From the NCBI RefSeq assembly GCF_036245865.1, contig NZ_BTTW01000001.1, positions 1,178,001-1,242,000 of the forward strand: a DNA stretch of 64,000 bases. Direction: 5' to 3'. The position numbers were made by a program, and so were the translations under genes. This DNA comes from Corallococcus caeni (GTDB lineage Bacteria > Myxococcota > Myxococcia > Myxococcales > Myxococcaceae). Position 1 is the stretch's first letter. Each line of letters begins with the position of its first letter. The notes under the pieces are model-generated. The model did not search any database. It worked only from the letters and a program-made list of their open reading frames with translations, and was not told the DNA's origin. Below, piece after piece: positions 11,401 to 19,642 of the stretch.

Positions 11401-12014
11401 CCGGCGGAGCCATCACCGCCGCCCTTGCTGTTCGGGAGGGCCGAGCGGACGCGCTGAGCCACCCTGGGAGGCGGCGCCGCGGGCTGGCCGCCCAGGGCTC
11501 CCCCGAGGACACCTCCCACCACGCCGCCCTCCACCCCACCGGGCTCCGCCGCGGGAGGCGCTCCCGCGGAGCGCTGCCCTTGGAGCCGGGCACGTTCCTC
11601 GCGAACACTGTTCTCGCGAAGCGCCATGTCCTCGCCCATCTCGGTATCCAACACCTCCGCCTCCCCCAACCCGGGAGCGTCGGCGGCGCTTCTGGGCGCA
11701 GGCGTCACGGCCTCCGGTTCAGGCGCGGCCCTCGACGTGAGCTTCTGCAGCTCCGCTTCGGAGAGCACCTGCGGATCCGCCACGGAGTCGCGCAGCGCCG
11801 CGAGGTCCACCTCGCCCGTGTCCGGTTGTCCCGCGGCGGTGACGGGGGCCACCAGTCCCGCCTGGATGAAGGACGCCGGAGCCTTGGCGGGAGCTTCGAC
11901 CGGAGCTTCGGCCGGAGCGGCGGCCCCGGGCGGACGAGCGTCCGGGTCCCGTTTGCAGCCCGAGGCGAGAAGCCCCATCAGCAACACGACGGCGGAAACG
12001 CGGAGGAGTCGCAT
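8418..12014 (-). CDS. Lipoprotein with VIT, VWA, TPR-like and DUF2135-like domains
   Basis: A 1198-aa lipoprotein. The signal ends in a perfect lipobox (LLASGC, Cys-20). A low-complexity Ala/Pro/Gly linker (25-225) leads to a VIT domain (about 235-400, with [19 protein letters not shown] and [20 protein letters not shown]), a VWA domain starting near 513 with an intact MIDAS DTSLS (518-522), a helical TPR-like region (about 920-1070) and a C-terminal DUF2135-like segment ([19 protein letters not shown]...). VIT-VWA proteins resemble inter-alpha-trypsin inhibitor heavy chains and act in adhesion or metal-dependent protein binding. The start ATG at 12014 is chosen to give the lipobox. Likely anchored in the outer membrane; partner unknown. 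Confidence 0.85.
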   Translation of the reverse strand: MRLLRVSAVVLLMGLLASGCKRDPDARPPGAAAPAEAPVEAPAKAPASFIQAGLVAPVTAAGQPDTGEVDLAALRDSVADPQVLSEAELQKLTSRAAPEPEAVTPAPRSAADAPGLGEAEVLDTEMGEDMALRENSVREERARLQGQRSAGAPPAAEPGGVEGGVVGGVLGGALGGQPAAPPPRVAQRVRSALPNSKGGGDGSAGPEAPVPVLPRVEAAPRAAKVLVMSDDGRYQPLKARAVRVVTYIQGSRARTVVDHLFENDTGRSLEGTFYYPLPGGATVAGFALYSGAVTVDTPSLFQSPDLLPPLGDDSTESERLAASAPPAARGAKRSWGDIQEARVVEQKRAREVYEDVVRRNVDPALLEWSGASTFSARVFPLPPKSLKRVVIAYEQTLLFDGTRLRYTWPLPPGAGKELRVTARVHVDPRQAPEVTVQPDSGAKARTVGAWQVYDFPKLTGDGALGLALKPRGEDADVLVGADNAGLPGRAFHARVRLPGRLTSGAEGPPTGRAVLVVDTSLSSEDGNAWAIQAATLRALLEKDATLKEYAVLLFDVRPRWLHGPGFRPNDAAHRQASFAELEHVFLEGASHVDGALEELDRAGREWLKPAAPGERVTAFLLSDGNITWGQSRVDALLSRHPCVESLRWVTYRFGEAAVNTELFDALARSSGGRVVNVLSAAEVDAAAKAHRAASVVLSRVAVVGADVKDLVVAGRPRLVFPGQELQVAGRLPGKGDAALEVVTQAGTGPERTLRIPLPSGEDSAFAPRAWAELFVSRLVSLDDERLDRMVVALSQHYRLANARASMLVLESEGDYTRYAVRDEQVDLENLESLRRREEDQRRDKLLGIALDDVHSSGRAVVARLAELKNVPALLRRQPLRDMPYAGGDERLQAELAYRKARRENRDDVMIYEAVARRRAFSGDTWGAVRALSSPVELRPRDAEALRLVGYGLLALGQYPAAAELFEHVRLNRPFEAQAFLEEALALDAAGRYSEAARNYEIVLARPWPRHGDELRTVASFHYARMLAGLERQPGLAQVASVLRERRAGLRGPDGDALFADARPIDYQLTTHWNSDNTDIDLWVIEPNGEKCFYQHMRSSLGGQLYWDITDGLGPELYHARKAAPGPYHVVVHYYGNHSARYVVPTALLLVSDRNVFTPEDMAQRRFQVRILPNANARLLLRREELVAAKDRVSAQPSP

Positions 12015-12121
12015 GCGCCGGGACGCTACTCCATCCGTGTCTGGCCAGCGCACGACAGCCAAGACATGGACCGCCCATGACGCGGCCATGACGCAGTAGG
12101 TTCCTGGCCAGGGAGATGCCC

Positions 12122-12892
12122 ATGGACTGGTCAGCGGCGCAGTACACGCGATTCGAAGACGAGCGGAACCGTCCCATCCGTGACCTGCTGGCCCGGATTG
12201 CCACGTCCGAGGTGAAGCGCGCGGCGGACCTCGGCTGCGGCCCCGGCAACTCCACGGAGCTGCTGCGCGCCCGCTTCCCACAAGCGGCCGTCACCGGAAT
12301 GGACAGCTCGCCGGACATGCTGGCCGCCGCGCGCAAGCGCCTGCCGGACCTCCGGTTCGAACAGGGAGACATCGCGACCTGGAGCGACCCGGGCCCCTAC
12401 GACGTCATCCTGGCGAACGCGGTGCTGCAATGGGTGCCAGACCATTCCGCCGTCATGCCCGCGCTCCTGAGCAAGCTGGCCCAGGGCGGAAGCCTCGCCG
12501 TGCAGATGCCGGACAACCTGGACGAGCCGTCGCACCGGCTGATGCGGGAGACCGCCAGCGCGGGCCCGTGGGCCGGCAAGCTGGGGTCCGCCGCGAACGC
12601 ACGGACGGTCCGCCATGAGGCCGACTGGTACTTCCGCACGCTGCGCGACGCCGGGGCCACGGTGGACGTCTGGCGCACGACCTACTTCCACCCGCTGACC
12701 GGAGGCGCCGGGGCGGTGGTGGAGTGGTTCAAGGGCTCAGGACTCCGGCCCTTCCTCGAACCGCTCGATGCGGGAGAGAAGGCGGACTTCCTCAATCGCT
12801 ATCAGGCAGGGATTGCCAGGGCCTACCCTGCCCTGCCGGATGGAACGGTCCTGCTGCCCTTCCCCCGGCTGTTCATCGTCGCGACGCGTTAG
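12122..12892 (+). CDS. tam: Trans-aconitate 2-methyltransferase
   Basis: SAM-dependent methyltransferase that methylates trans-aconitate and relieves its inhibition of aconitase. The 256-aa protein follows E. coli Tam closely as I recall it: [20 protein letters not shown] motif [64 protein letters not shown]-like GLRPFLEPL and [16 protein letters not shown] at 12122 is chosen over an in-frame ATG at 12116 because the CAGGGAG at 12109-12115 is then correctly spaced and the start lines up with the family. Monocistronic, cytosolic. Confidence 0.92.
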   Translation: MDWSAAQYTRFEDERNRPIRDLLARIATSEVKRAADLGCGPGNSTELLRARFPQAAVTGMDSSPDMLAAARKRLPDLRFEQGDIATWSDPGPYDVILANAVLQWVPDHSAVMPALLSKLAQGGSLAVQMPDNLDEPSHRLMRETASAGPWAGKLGSAANARTVRHEADWYFRTLRDAGATVDVWRTTYFHPLTGGAGAVVEWFKGSGLRPFLEPLDAGEKADFLNRYQAGIARAYPALPDGTVLLPFPRLFIVATR

Positions 12893-12954
12893 CGTTCCAC
12901 TGGCGGCCTTGTTCCGCGGCGTCGCGACAGACCGCCTCGCGTAGAGTTCGCGCC

Positions 12955-13866
12955 ATGCGAATCCCGACCCTCGCCCTGTCCTGCCTGTTGACCGTCGCAT
13001 GTGCACATCCCCCAGCCACCGCGCCCACGGCCGCCGAGGAGAAGACCGCCGACCTTCCGACCATCGAAGCCCCTTCGGCACCGATGGCGGGCTGGACGCA
13101 GGCGCGGAGGGCCTCCGCCCTGATTCGCGAGGAGAAGTACGCGGAGGCGCTGTCCCTCTATGAGCAGGCCCGGGCCGCGGGCAACGCGGATCCGGACGCC
13201 GCGTACTCGGCCGCGTGCGCGGCGGCGCGCCTCGGGAAGCCGAAGGATGCGCTGGACTGGCTGTCCCACTCGGTCCAGTCCGGCTTCCGCGACGTGGCCT
13301 GGATGAAGCAGGACGGGGACCTCGCGCCGCTGCGCGACGACCCGGCGTTTGTCGCGCTGGCCGAGCGGATGCCCACGCTGCCGGAGCCTCATCCCTATTC
13401 CAACGAAGAGCTGAAGCGACTCTTCGCGGAGGACCAGGCGGACCGTCAGCCCCCCCCGCCGAGTCCAGAGGCCTGGAAGAAGATCGCGGAGCGGGATGCC
13501 ATGCGGCTGCGGCGCGCACGGGAGCTGCTGGACCAGGGCGCCCTGAAGGAGGGAGCGGACTTCCTCGCGGCAGGGTTCATCTTCCAGCACGGTGACACGC
13601 AGGAGGACTACGCCCTGGCGCGGCGGATGGGCGCGGAGGCCGCGAAGCGCGGTCACCCCAAGGGCCTGTGGCTGGCCGCGGCGGCGTGGGACCGGTGGCT
13701 GATGAATGCCAACCGCCCGCAGCGCTTCGGCACCCAGTACAAGCTCGATCCGGCGGACAAGGTCGTGAAGCTCTACCCGGTGGACCCCAGCGTGACGGAC
13801 GAGGAGCGCGCCCGTTGGGGCTTCCCGCCACTCGCAGAGATTCCCACCGTCCTGCGCATGCAGTGA
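12955..13866 (+). CDS. TPR-containing lipoprotein
   Basis: A 303-aa lipoprotein with signal MRIPTLALSCLLTVACAH (lipobox TVAC). Residues about 45-130 form a TPR-like repeat region (REEKYAEALSLYEQARAAGNADPDAAYSAACAAARLGKPKDALDWL) that resembles the short repeat used in bacterial protein-interaction scaffolds. The C-terminal half (LAAGFIFQHGDTQEDYALARRMGAEAAKRGHPKGLWLAAAAWDRWLM) matches a widespread DUF6624-like fold in my recollection, with conserved FQHGD and a W-rich end; this family call is tentative. Starts at ATG 12955. Stands alone, 62 bp after tam. Confidence 0.72.
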   Translation: MRIPTLALSCLLTVACAHPPATAPTAAEEKTADLPTIEAPSAPMAGWTQARRASALIREEKYAEALSLYEQARAAGNADPDAAYSAACAAARLGKPKDALDWLSHSVQSGFRDVAWMKQDGDLAPLRDDPAFVALAERMPTLPEPHPYSNEELKRLFAEDQADRQPPPPSPEAWKKIAERDAMRLRRARELLDQGALKEGADFLAAGFIFQHGDTQEDYALARRMGAEAAKRGHPKGLWLAAAAWDRWLMNANRPQRFGTQYKLDPADKVVKLYPVDPSVTDEERARWGFPPLAEIPTVLRMQ

Positions 13867-14048
13867 CGCCGAAGGGCACGCCGCCCTCCCTGACCTGGGA
13901 TTCCGTCGGGGTCCCGGCCTCGAAGGCGAGGTGGAAGGGCCCGGGCGAAGAAGGCTCGCCCTGGGCAGCGGGGCGTGCCGCGGCATTGGCAATGATGGCG
14001 ACGTCGTGGTGATTGCTCGACTGCGCGGATGAGCAAGTTGAGCCAGCG

Positions 14049-15716
14049 TCACACGATGTCGAGCCCGTACTGCGCCGCGGTCAGGTACTGGAGCATGACG
14101 AAGTAGACGCTGGAGGTGGCCTTGTGACCCGAGGCCCCCTGGTAGGATTTGATCATCTCGTTGCGCAGCTCCCGCAGCTGGTCCTTGTTCTGCTTGCGGT
14201 TCTCCGTGAAGGGATTGCTCAGCTCCGCGACCAGCTCACAGGCACTGGCGAAGGCGTCGAAGGAGCCGCCGTCCGTTTCCTCCAGGACCGCGTAGTCGTC
14301 CTTCTTCTTCCCGCTGCCCTTGACCACGTCCGCCCAGAGCTGCGCGCGCACCCGCGCCCGCTCTTCCGAGACACTGGTGATGAGCGCGATCTTCAGATGC
14401 TGCGCGAGCGAATCCACGCCCGGCCGCACCGACATCCCCCACATGCCCGTCGGGTTGAAGTCGAACGTGGGCCAGAAGCCCGGATCCGCCGGCAGGCGCG
14501 CTCCGGTCTCCCTCCGGACGAGCGCGACGAGGCCTGCTCGCACCTCCTCGGGCTCATGCGCGTCCGGGAAGGCCTTGGTGCAGTCCTTGAGGGGAATCTC
14601 CGTCCCCAGATGGGTGGAGGTCGTGAGCGGATGGGTGAGGGTCCCCACCACCGAGTTCACGGCCGTCACCGTGGAGAGGTTCACCTTCTTGCTGTTGTGC
14701 ACGGCGTCGTGCGGCGAGAAGTGGTGGAACACCTGCGGCTCCCCGCCGAGGTGCAGCGTGAGCAGCTCCTTCGCCTTCGCGCCGAGCACGACGGGCGGCG
14801 CGGAGAGGGCGTAGCAGGAGACGCTCACCTGCTTCCGGATCTTCGCGTAGACCTTCTCCAGCAGCTCGCCCCCCACCAGGTCCAGGTAGGCGCACTGCGC
14901 GAGCGCGCCCCCCAGGCTGTGGCCGGTGAAGAGGATCTCCTTGGGGACCCGGCCGTGCATCGCCTCCAGGCAGGCCGCGGCCAGCGACTCCTGGCAGCTC
15001 TCGTAGGCGTACCAGAAGCCGGCGGAGAGCGTCGCGTTGCTGAACCGGCCGACCCGGACCTCCTTCAGGTGGTTCATGTCGGTGACCCAGTCCGGGCTCC
15101 CCGTGCTCTTGACCAGCGCCTGGCCCAGGGCACGTCCACCGCTGCCGCTCCGGCTCCCGCGAAAGACCACCACCAGCCGCGAGTGCTCGGGGTCGTAGAT
15201 GGCGGCCCCCAGCCAGCTGGGCCAGCCCGCCTTCGGGTGCGTCTGGGTCATCCCCGTCTTGCCCTGGAAATAGCAGCACCGCTTCGAGCCGGTCGCCTGG
15301 GAGTGCTCGCGGCCCAGCAGGGTCTGCTCCCCGAAGAAGTCCTGGACCTTGATGGGGATGTCCTCGCCCGCCAGGTCCACGCCCTTCGAGAAGGAGATGG
15401 AGCGGTCGAGCTCTCGCGGCTGGAAGAGGATGTACGGCGAGTCGCCGGTGCCCCCCCGGTACACGACCCCGTACGTGGGGTCTGGCGGAGTCGTCAGGTC
15501 GTATTCGATGGGATCGAACTTGTGGACGTGCGCTTCGCTGCCGCGCAGCTTGTGCACCCGGGCCAGCACCCGGTCCCGCGCGCCCTGCCACAGCCCGGCC
15601 CCGTGGGATTCATAGAACGGATCCATCGGGTAGACGCAGGACTGGGCGTACGCCTTGTAGGCGAAGCGGCAGTACTCCAGCATCTCCAGCGCCGTCTCGG
15701 CATTGGGGTGGGGCAC
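14049..15716 (-). CDS. Class 3 lipase-like protein
   Basis: A 555-aa alpha/beta hydrolase of the fungal-type lipase (class 3) family. The core runs from about residue 165 (LGAAIYDPEHSRLVVVFRGS, the conserved strand before the oxyanion region) through the nucleophile elbow GHSLGG with Ser-267, and SPHDAVHN near 345 supplies a likely acid. No signal peptide is seen, so it is either cytosolic or exported by another route. The start is GTG 15716 with CAGGAG nine bases upstream. The C-terminal ~170 residues have no recognised domain. Substrate unknown, but acylglycerol or phospholipid esters are the usual ones. Confidence 0.83.
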   Translation of the reverse strand: MPHPNAETALEMLEYCRFAYKAYAQSCVYPMDPFYESHGAGLWQGARDRVLARVHKLRGSEAHVHKFDPIEYDLTTPPDPTYGVVYRGGTGDSPYILFQPRELDRSISFSKGVDLAGEDIPIKVQDFFGEQTLLGREHSQATGSKRCCYFQGKTGMTQTHPKAGWPSWLGAAIYDPEHSRLVVVFRGSRSGSGGRALGQALVKSTGSPDWVTDMNHLKEVRVGRFSNATLSAGFWYAYESCQESLAAACLEAMHGRVPKEILFTGHSLGGALAQCAYLDLVGGELLEKVYAKIRKQVSVSCYALSAPPVVLGAKAKELLTLHLGGEPQVFHHFSPHDAVHNSKKVNLSTVTAVNSVVGTLTHPLTTSTHLGTEIPLKDCTKAFPDAHEPEEVRAGLVALVRRETGARLPADPGFWPTFDFNPTGMWGMSVRPGVDSLAQHLKIALITSVSEERARVRAQLWADVVKGSGKKKDDYAVLEETDGGSFDAFASACELVAELSNPFTENRKQNKDQLRELRNEMIKSYQGASGHKATSSVYFVMLQYLTAAQYGLDIV

Positions 15717-15800
15717 GGGGTGACTCCTGGGAACTTGTATCAGGAGTTGAAATCAAACAGGCGTTCGCGACAGCGAGTCAAGGGAGCGAGCCGGACCCAC

Positions 15801-17054
15801 TCAGTCGTTGTTCGTGCCGGGCCGCACTCCGCCGTTGAAGGCACCATACGGCTGGAAGGAAGCGAGCTGCGCACCCCAGCGCTCGTAGGTCTTGAGCGTG
15901 CCGGGGTTGAACATCGTCTGGTAGTAGCAGCCGGCGACGCCGTTGCCGAGCTTCAACTCCGGGCTGCCGGCGAGCAGGCGCGGTCCCACGCCCGGCTGCT
16001 GCAGCGAAGCCACCTGCGCCGAGTAGTCCGGCTCCGAGCCCAGGCCCCCGTACAGGTACGGGAACGAGAAGACGTTGCACCCGACCTGCCCGTTGGGTTC
16101 GCAGAGGTTCTTGTAGTCCCCATAGGACACCTCCTGCCCCAGGAAGCCCGTGTTGAGGTCCTCCGTGGAGAAGCGCGCCAGGGCGGCACCGTCCGGCAGG
16201 CGCATCACCAGCGTGTAGGGCGTCAGCACCCAGTAGGCCTTCCGCACGAAGTTGGGCGACACGAAGATGGGCGGAATCTGGCAGTCGTCGCTGCGCTGGT
16301 AGTGGGTGAAGAAGCGCCAGTCGCTGCCGGAGACATAGAGCTCCGGCGTGCCCCACGGGTCGCTGCCCACCGCCACACGGTAGCCATTCGTGTAGAAGCC
16401 ATTGTCATACGGACGGCGCGGCACCGGCGCGATGAAGCCATACACCTCGCCGCCCAGGCGGTTGAACACCCGCACGTGCGGGCCGCCGCCGAAGCCCGGC
16501 GCCGTGACGATCTCCGCCACGTTGTCATGCGTCACGTCGCCCGCGCCCAGTCGCACGCCGCCGGTGAAGCCAGGGTCATAGGCCCAGAACTCGTTGATCA
16601 GCCGCAGGCCGCCGTTCACCTTCCACACGCGCACCAGCGGCCCCATGCCCCGGCCCGGCGCGGTGATGACCTCGTCGAAGCCGTCCGCGTCCACGTCACC
16701 CGTGGCCACGAAGACGCCGCCCCGGAAGTTGGAGTCGTAGGCGAACCATTGCGCCAGCACCGCGCCGTTGTTCGGGTCCATCACCTTCACCAGCGGGCCG
16801 CCCCCCTCGCTCGTGCCGGTCACGATGTCCGGACGCCAGTTCGTGGTGACACGGCCCGTGGCCAGCTCCACGCCCGTGCTCATGCTCGATTCGTAGGCGT
16901 AGAAGGAGACCCAGTTGACGTTGCTGTTCGGGTCGAACGTCTTGACCGCCGGGCCTCCGCCCGGTCCCGCCCCCGTGGCGTACAGCGAGGTATTGGGCTT
17001 CGCGCCGGCCGTCGTCGCGACGGCGAGCGCCGCGAGCAGGATGAGCTGTCTCAT
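15801..17054 (-). CDS. Secreted FG-GAP/VCBS beta-propeller-like protein
   Basis: A 417-aa exported protein with a clean signal peptide (MRQLILLAALAVATTAGA). The N-terminal half contains at least four repeats of about 50 residues of the type VATGDVDADGFDEVITAPG followed by GPLVRVW, the FG-GAP/VCBS pattern of an integrin-like calcium-binding beta-propeller. The C-terminal half (from about 230) is Tyr/Phe-rich with Cys pairs and lacks the repeat. Such proteins are usually extracellular adhesins or binding modules. Alone on this strand, 85 bp before the lipase gene. Confidence 0.78.
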   Translation of the reverse strand: MRQLILLAALAVATTAGAKPNTSLYATGAGPGGGPAVKTFDPNSNVNWVSFYAYESSMSTGVELATGRVTTNWRPDIVTGTSEGGGPLVKVMDPNNGAVLAQWFAYDSNFRGGVFVATGDVDADGFDEVITAPGRGMGPLVRVWKVNGGLRLINEFWAYDPGFTGGVRLGAGDVTHDNVAEIVTAPGFGGGPHVRVFNRLGGEVYGFIAPVPRRPYDNGFYTNGYRVAVGSDPWGTPELYVSGSDWRFFTHYQRSDDCQIPPIFVSPNFVRKAYWVLTPYTLVMRLPDGAALARFSTEDLNTGFLGQEVSYGDYKNLCEPNGQVGCNVFSFPYLYGGLGSEPDYSAQVASLQQPGVGPRLLAGSPELKLGNGVAGCYYQTMFNPGTLKTYERWGAQLASFQPYGAFNGGVRPGTNND

Positions 17055-17135
17055 GTATTCAACCTCCCGGGATGATTCACGGATGACAAGGAAGGTCTCA
17101 TCATCCCGGAAGGGACTGACATCCAGGCTCGCCGG

Positions 17136-17978
17136 CTACGTCCCCGGGGTGGCCGTTCCCCGGGCCTGACGGCCCGGCACTGACGCCAGGTGCTCGCGGA
17201 GCGCGGTGCCCAACGCATCAGGTGCTTCCAGCTGCGGGAAGTGGCCCACGTCCTCCAGCTCCAGCACGCGAGCCCGGGGCAGGGCCTGCCTCCACCGCGA
17301 CAGGTGCTCGGGCTTCACGACCTTGTCAGCCTTGCCCCAGACGACGAGCGCCGGCACGTCCGCGAGCCGGCCCAGGCCCTTGCCCTGCTCCTCCATCCAC
17401 GGGCCTTCGTGGGAGATGGAGCGCGCGAAGCCCCAGGTGCCCATCCGCGACGCCCGGTCGGGAAACTGCGACAGGAAGGACTGGTGCAGCTCGCGCGTCA
17501 GCTTCGTGCGGCGTCCCCAGGACATCTTCACCAGCATCCGCGCGGAGAAGTTCCAGGACAGGTACAGCCACCGCATCAGCGCGTTGTCGACGTTGGGCCC
17601 CTTCAGGTCCCACTGCCAGCTCTGCACCACGGTGAGGCTCAGCACGTGCTCCGGCGCCGCGATGGCGAGCGGCAGCGCGATGGGCCCACCGAAGTCATGC
17701 ACCACCAGGTGGAACGGCCCCAACGCCAGCTGGTCGAACCACGCGCGCAGGTTCTCCACGTGCCAGGGCAGTGAATAGGTGCGCCAGTCCCCGGGCCGCT
17801 CGCTGTCCCCGAAGCCCAGGTGGTCCGGCGCGAGCACGCGGTACGACGGCGTGAGCTGCCGGGCCACGTCCCGCCACTCGCGCGAGGACGAGGGCGTGCC
17901 GTGCACCAGCACCACCGGCGTGCCCTGCCCTTCCTCCCACCACGCCATCTCACCGCCAGGAACCTTCAGCCGCTTCAT
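17136..17978 (-). CDS. Alpha/beta hydrolase with Asp nucleophile
   Basis: A 280-aa alpha/beta hydrolase: oxyanion motif VHGTPSSS (25-32), GFGDSERP, nucleophile elbow VHDFGG with Asp-95 in place of Ser, and catalytic His in VGHFPQLEAP near residue 255. An Asp nucleophile is typical of haloalkane dehalogenases and epoxide hydrolases; dehalogenases usually have Trp after the Asp to bind halide, and here it is Phe, so dehalogenation is doubtful. The start ATG 17978 overlaps the TetR gene stop (ATGA), so the two are translationally coupled. Likely regulated by that TetR protein. Confidence 0.85.
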   Translation of the reverse strand: MKRLKVPGGEMAWWEEGQGTPVVLVHGTPSSSREWRDVARQLTPSYRVLAPDHLGFGDSERPGDWRTYSLPWHVENLRAWFDQLALGPFHLVVHDFGGPIALPLAIAAPEHVLSLTVVQSWQWDLKGPNVDNALMRWLYLSWNFSARMLVKMSWGRRTKLTRELHQSFLSQFPDRASRMGTWGFARSISHEGPWMEEQGKGLGRLADVPALVVWGKADKVVKPEHLSRWRQALPRARVLELEDVGHFPQLEAPDALGTALREHLASVPGRQARGTATPGT

Positions 17979-18589
17979 GGGGCGTCCGCCTTTCGCTTGC
18001 GAAGAGCACCGGGCCACCGCTGGGCCATGGCGCGAATCACCTCGGCGGCGGGGTAGCCGCCTTCGTGCTGCAGGTACTGCTGGGTGAGGCCTTCCACCGT
18101 GGCGAAGAGCACCCGCGCCTCGATGTCAGCCTCCGGAACCCCGCGCGCCGCCAGCGCCTGCTCCAGCCGCTGGTGCGTGGCGCCCAGGAAGTGCTCCAGC
18201 GGCAGCTTCAGCCGCGCCAGCACCTCCGGCTGGTGACGCAGGCCCTGGCTCAGCCGCCAGAGGTCCCGGTGCGCGTCCAGCATCGCCACAGTGGACGTGA
18301 GCAGAGCCGTGACGAACCCTCGCGCGGTGGGTTCGCGGTCCGCGTCCTCCAGCGTCCGCGCGACGTCCAGCATCGACGCCTGCATCAGCGCGAGGAGCAC
18401 CGCCTCCTTCGACTCGAAGTGCGAATAGAGCAGCCCCACGGCGATGCCCGCCTCCTCGGCGAGCGCGCGCACGCGGGTCCCATCAAAGCCGTGTCGGGAG
18501 AAGAGCCGCACCGAGGCCTGGAGCACGCGCTCCCGCGTCTTCTCCCGGAGGGCTGCGTTGGCGTCCGCCGTACGAGGCATGCCCCGCAT
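17975..18589 (-). CDS. TetR-family transcriptional regulator
   Basis: A 204-aa one-component repressor. The HTH lies at about residues 35-60 (VRALAEEAGIAVGLLYSHFESKEAVL), a textbook TetR DNA-binding pattern; the C-terminal helices form a ligand pocket of unknown specificity. ATG 18589 is used; a second ATG at 18580 is equally possible and neither has a good RBS. A near-perfect palindrome starts three bases upstream, which implies autoregulation. It is the first gene of an operon with the hydrolase at 17136. Confidence 0.9.
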   Translation of the reverse strand: MRGMPRTADANAALREKTRERVLQASVRLFSRHGFDGTRVRALAEEAGIAVGLLYSHFESKEAVLLALMQASMLDVARTLEDADREPTARGFVTALLTSTVAMLDAHRDLWRLSQGLRHQPEVLARLKLPLEHFLGATHQRLEQALAARGVPEADIEARVLFATVEGLTQQYLQHEGGYPAAEVIRAMAQRWPGALRKRKADAP

Positions 18590-18591
18590 CT

Positions 18592-18611
18592 TTGAGTGAA
18601 CGTTCGCTCAA
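18592..18611. promoter_or_regulatory. Palindromic TetR operator
   Basis: TTGAGTGAAC followed by GTTCGCTCAA makes a 20-bp inverted repeat with one mismatch. It abuts the tetR start and covers the last codon of the upstream same-strand gene. Half-sites of this GAAC/GTTC type are common for TetR regulators. Confidence 0.65.
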
Positions 18612-19021
18612 TGTAAAGGGCGCACCTCGGAACCGGGGAGGCGCAGGGGCCGCAGGTCCGGTTCGACGAACCGGCTCCGCGCCTCGGCGCCGGAGAGGAC
18701 CTCTCGGGAGTAGTAGTCGTCGAGCAGGTCCTTGCGCAGGAAGCGTGGGTGCTCGTCGATGAACGCGGCGATGTCCCGCCCCGGAGCGGCCTCCACCTGC
18801 TCGCTGACGAGCCGCGCCCACGCGACCGTCACGGTCTCGTGGTACTTCTCCGGCACCCCGAGCCGGCTTGTCAGCGCCCGCAGCCCCGCGCGGGTGAGCG
18901 CGACGGCGGCCTCACCGCCAGCCTTGCGCGTGTAGAGGTAGACCACCCGCACATGGTCCCGGTGGGCGAACCCGCTCACCTCCCCGCGCGAAAACCGCTC
19001 CAGGAATACGTCGTCATCCAT
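18608..19021 (-). CDS. Conserved small protein of unknown function, MarR-linked
   Basis: A 137-aa soluble protein, start ATG 19021. It contains FAHRDHVRVVYLYTRKAG near residue 18 and FIDEHPRFLRKDLLDDYYS near 88. I recall similar proteins (F-x-H-x-DH-V-R-x-A/V-W/Y-L-Y) as an uncharacterised family, often next to regulators. It follows a MarR gene on the same strand; the 60-bp gap contains a palindrome, so it is a probable MarR target. Its last bases overlap the TetR operator. Confidence 0.7.
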   Translation of the reverse strand: MDDDVFLERFSRGEVSGFAHRDHVRVVYLYTRKAGGEAAVALTRAGLRALTSRLGVPEKYHETVTVAWARLVSEQVEAAPGRDIAAFIDEHPRFLRKDLLDDYYSREVLSGAEARSRFVEPDLRPLRLPGSEVRPLH

Positions 19022-19038
19022 GGCCGCCTCCCTTTCTT

Positions 19039-19069
19039 TACTACGAAAACGTACTACGCTTTCGTAGTA
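19039..19069. promoter_or_regulatory. Palindromic MarR-type operator
   Basis: TACTACGAAA (19039-19048) and TTTCGTAGTA (19060-19069) form a perfect 10-bp inverted repeat with an 11-base spacer; a third partial half-site (TACTACG) lies between. It sits between the marR-like gene and the downstream gene it probably controls. Confidence 0.6.
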
Positions 19070-19081
19070 GAAGGAAGCAGC

Positions 19082-19501
19082 TCAGGAGAGGTCGGTCAGC
19101 AGCTTCATCAGCGCGTGGTGGCCCCGGACGGCGTCGCGGCCCGCCTCCGCGAGCCTGGCGTCGAGTCGCGTGAAGGCGGCCTCCGCCTCCTTGCACAGCA
19201 CCTCGCCGGGGCCGGTGATGGCGACGAGCAGGGAGCGTCCGTCCTCGGGGTTGCGGGAGCGCCGCACGTAGCCGTGCTTCTCCAGCCGCGACACCAGGCT
19301 GGTCGCCGTGGACGCGCCAATGTGCAGCGCGGCCATGACGCCGGTCATCGTCATGGGGCCCGCCGTGAGCACGGACAGGAGCACGGCTTCGCCCGCACCG
19401 AGCCCGGTGGCTTCGAGTTCGGCTTCCAACAGCCGCGCCGCCTTGTGTCCGCCGACGAGCAGCCCCGCGGTCAACCCCACCATCGACTTGGATGCAGCCA
19501 C
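19082..19501 (-). CDS. MarR-family transcriptional regulator
   Basis: A 139-aa winged-helix regulator. Recognition region MTMTGVMAALHIGASTATSLVSRLEKHGYVRR (about 50-82) followed by the wing NPEDGRSLLVAITG are the standard MarR features. It likely binds the TACTACGAAA palindrome just downstream. Ligand unknown. Start taken at ATG 19501; divergent from the S8 protease gene at 19643, so control of that protease is possible but not shown. Confidence 0.88.
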   Translation of the reverse strand: MAASKSMVGLTAGLLVGGHKAARLLEAELEATGLGAGEAVLLSVLTAGPMTMTGVMAALHIGASTATSLVSRLEKHGYVRRSRNPEDGRSLLVAITGPGEVLCKEAEAAFTRLDARLAEAGRDAVRGHHALMKLLTDLS

Positions 19502-19642
19502 CGTTCTCCCACCTCCCTGGGACAGCGGACTCTACCCTTCCGCCGTGCCTGGGGCCGCATTGACCGGTTTTTCAAGAAAAGCTAACTACACGGACTGTGC
19601 GAGGGCATCCGTCCCGGTGCCCGCACGTTCCCGTGAGGCCGA

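Noticed and set aside
8604-12080. Very long plus-strand open frame (about 1158 codons) opposite the VIT/VWA gene
   Set aside because: Arg/His/Gln-rich translation with no domains; it is an antisense shadow produced by high GC. The minus frame has a lipobox and clear domains.
14013-17075. 1020-codon plus-strand open frame opposite the lipase and FG-GAP genes
   Set aside because: Spans two real genes and their gap, with shadow composition and no motif.
17136-17978. Calling the Asp-nucleophile hydrolase a haloalkane dehalogenase
   Set aside because: The halide-binding Trp after the nucleophile is Phe here, so only the broader hydrolase call is supported.
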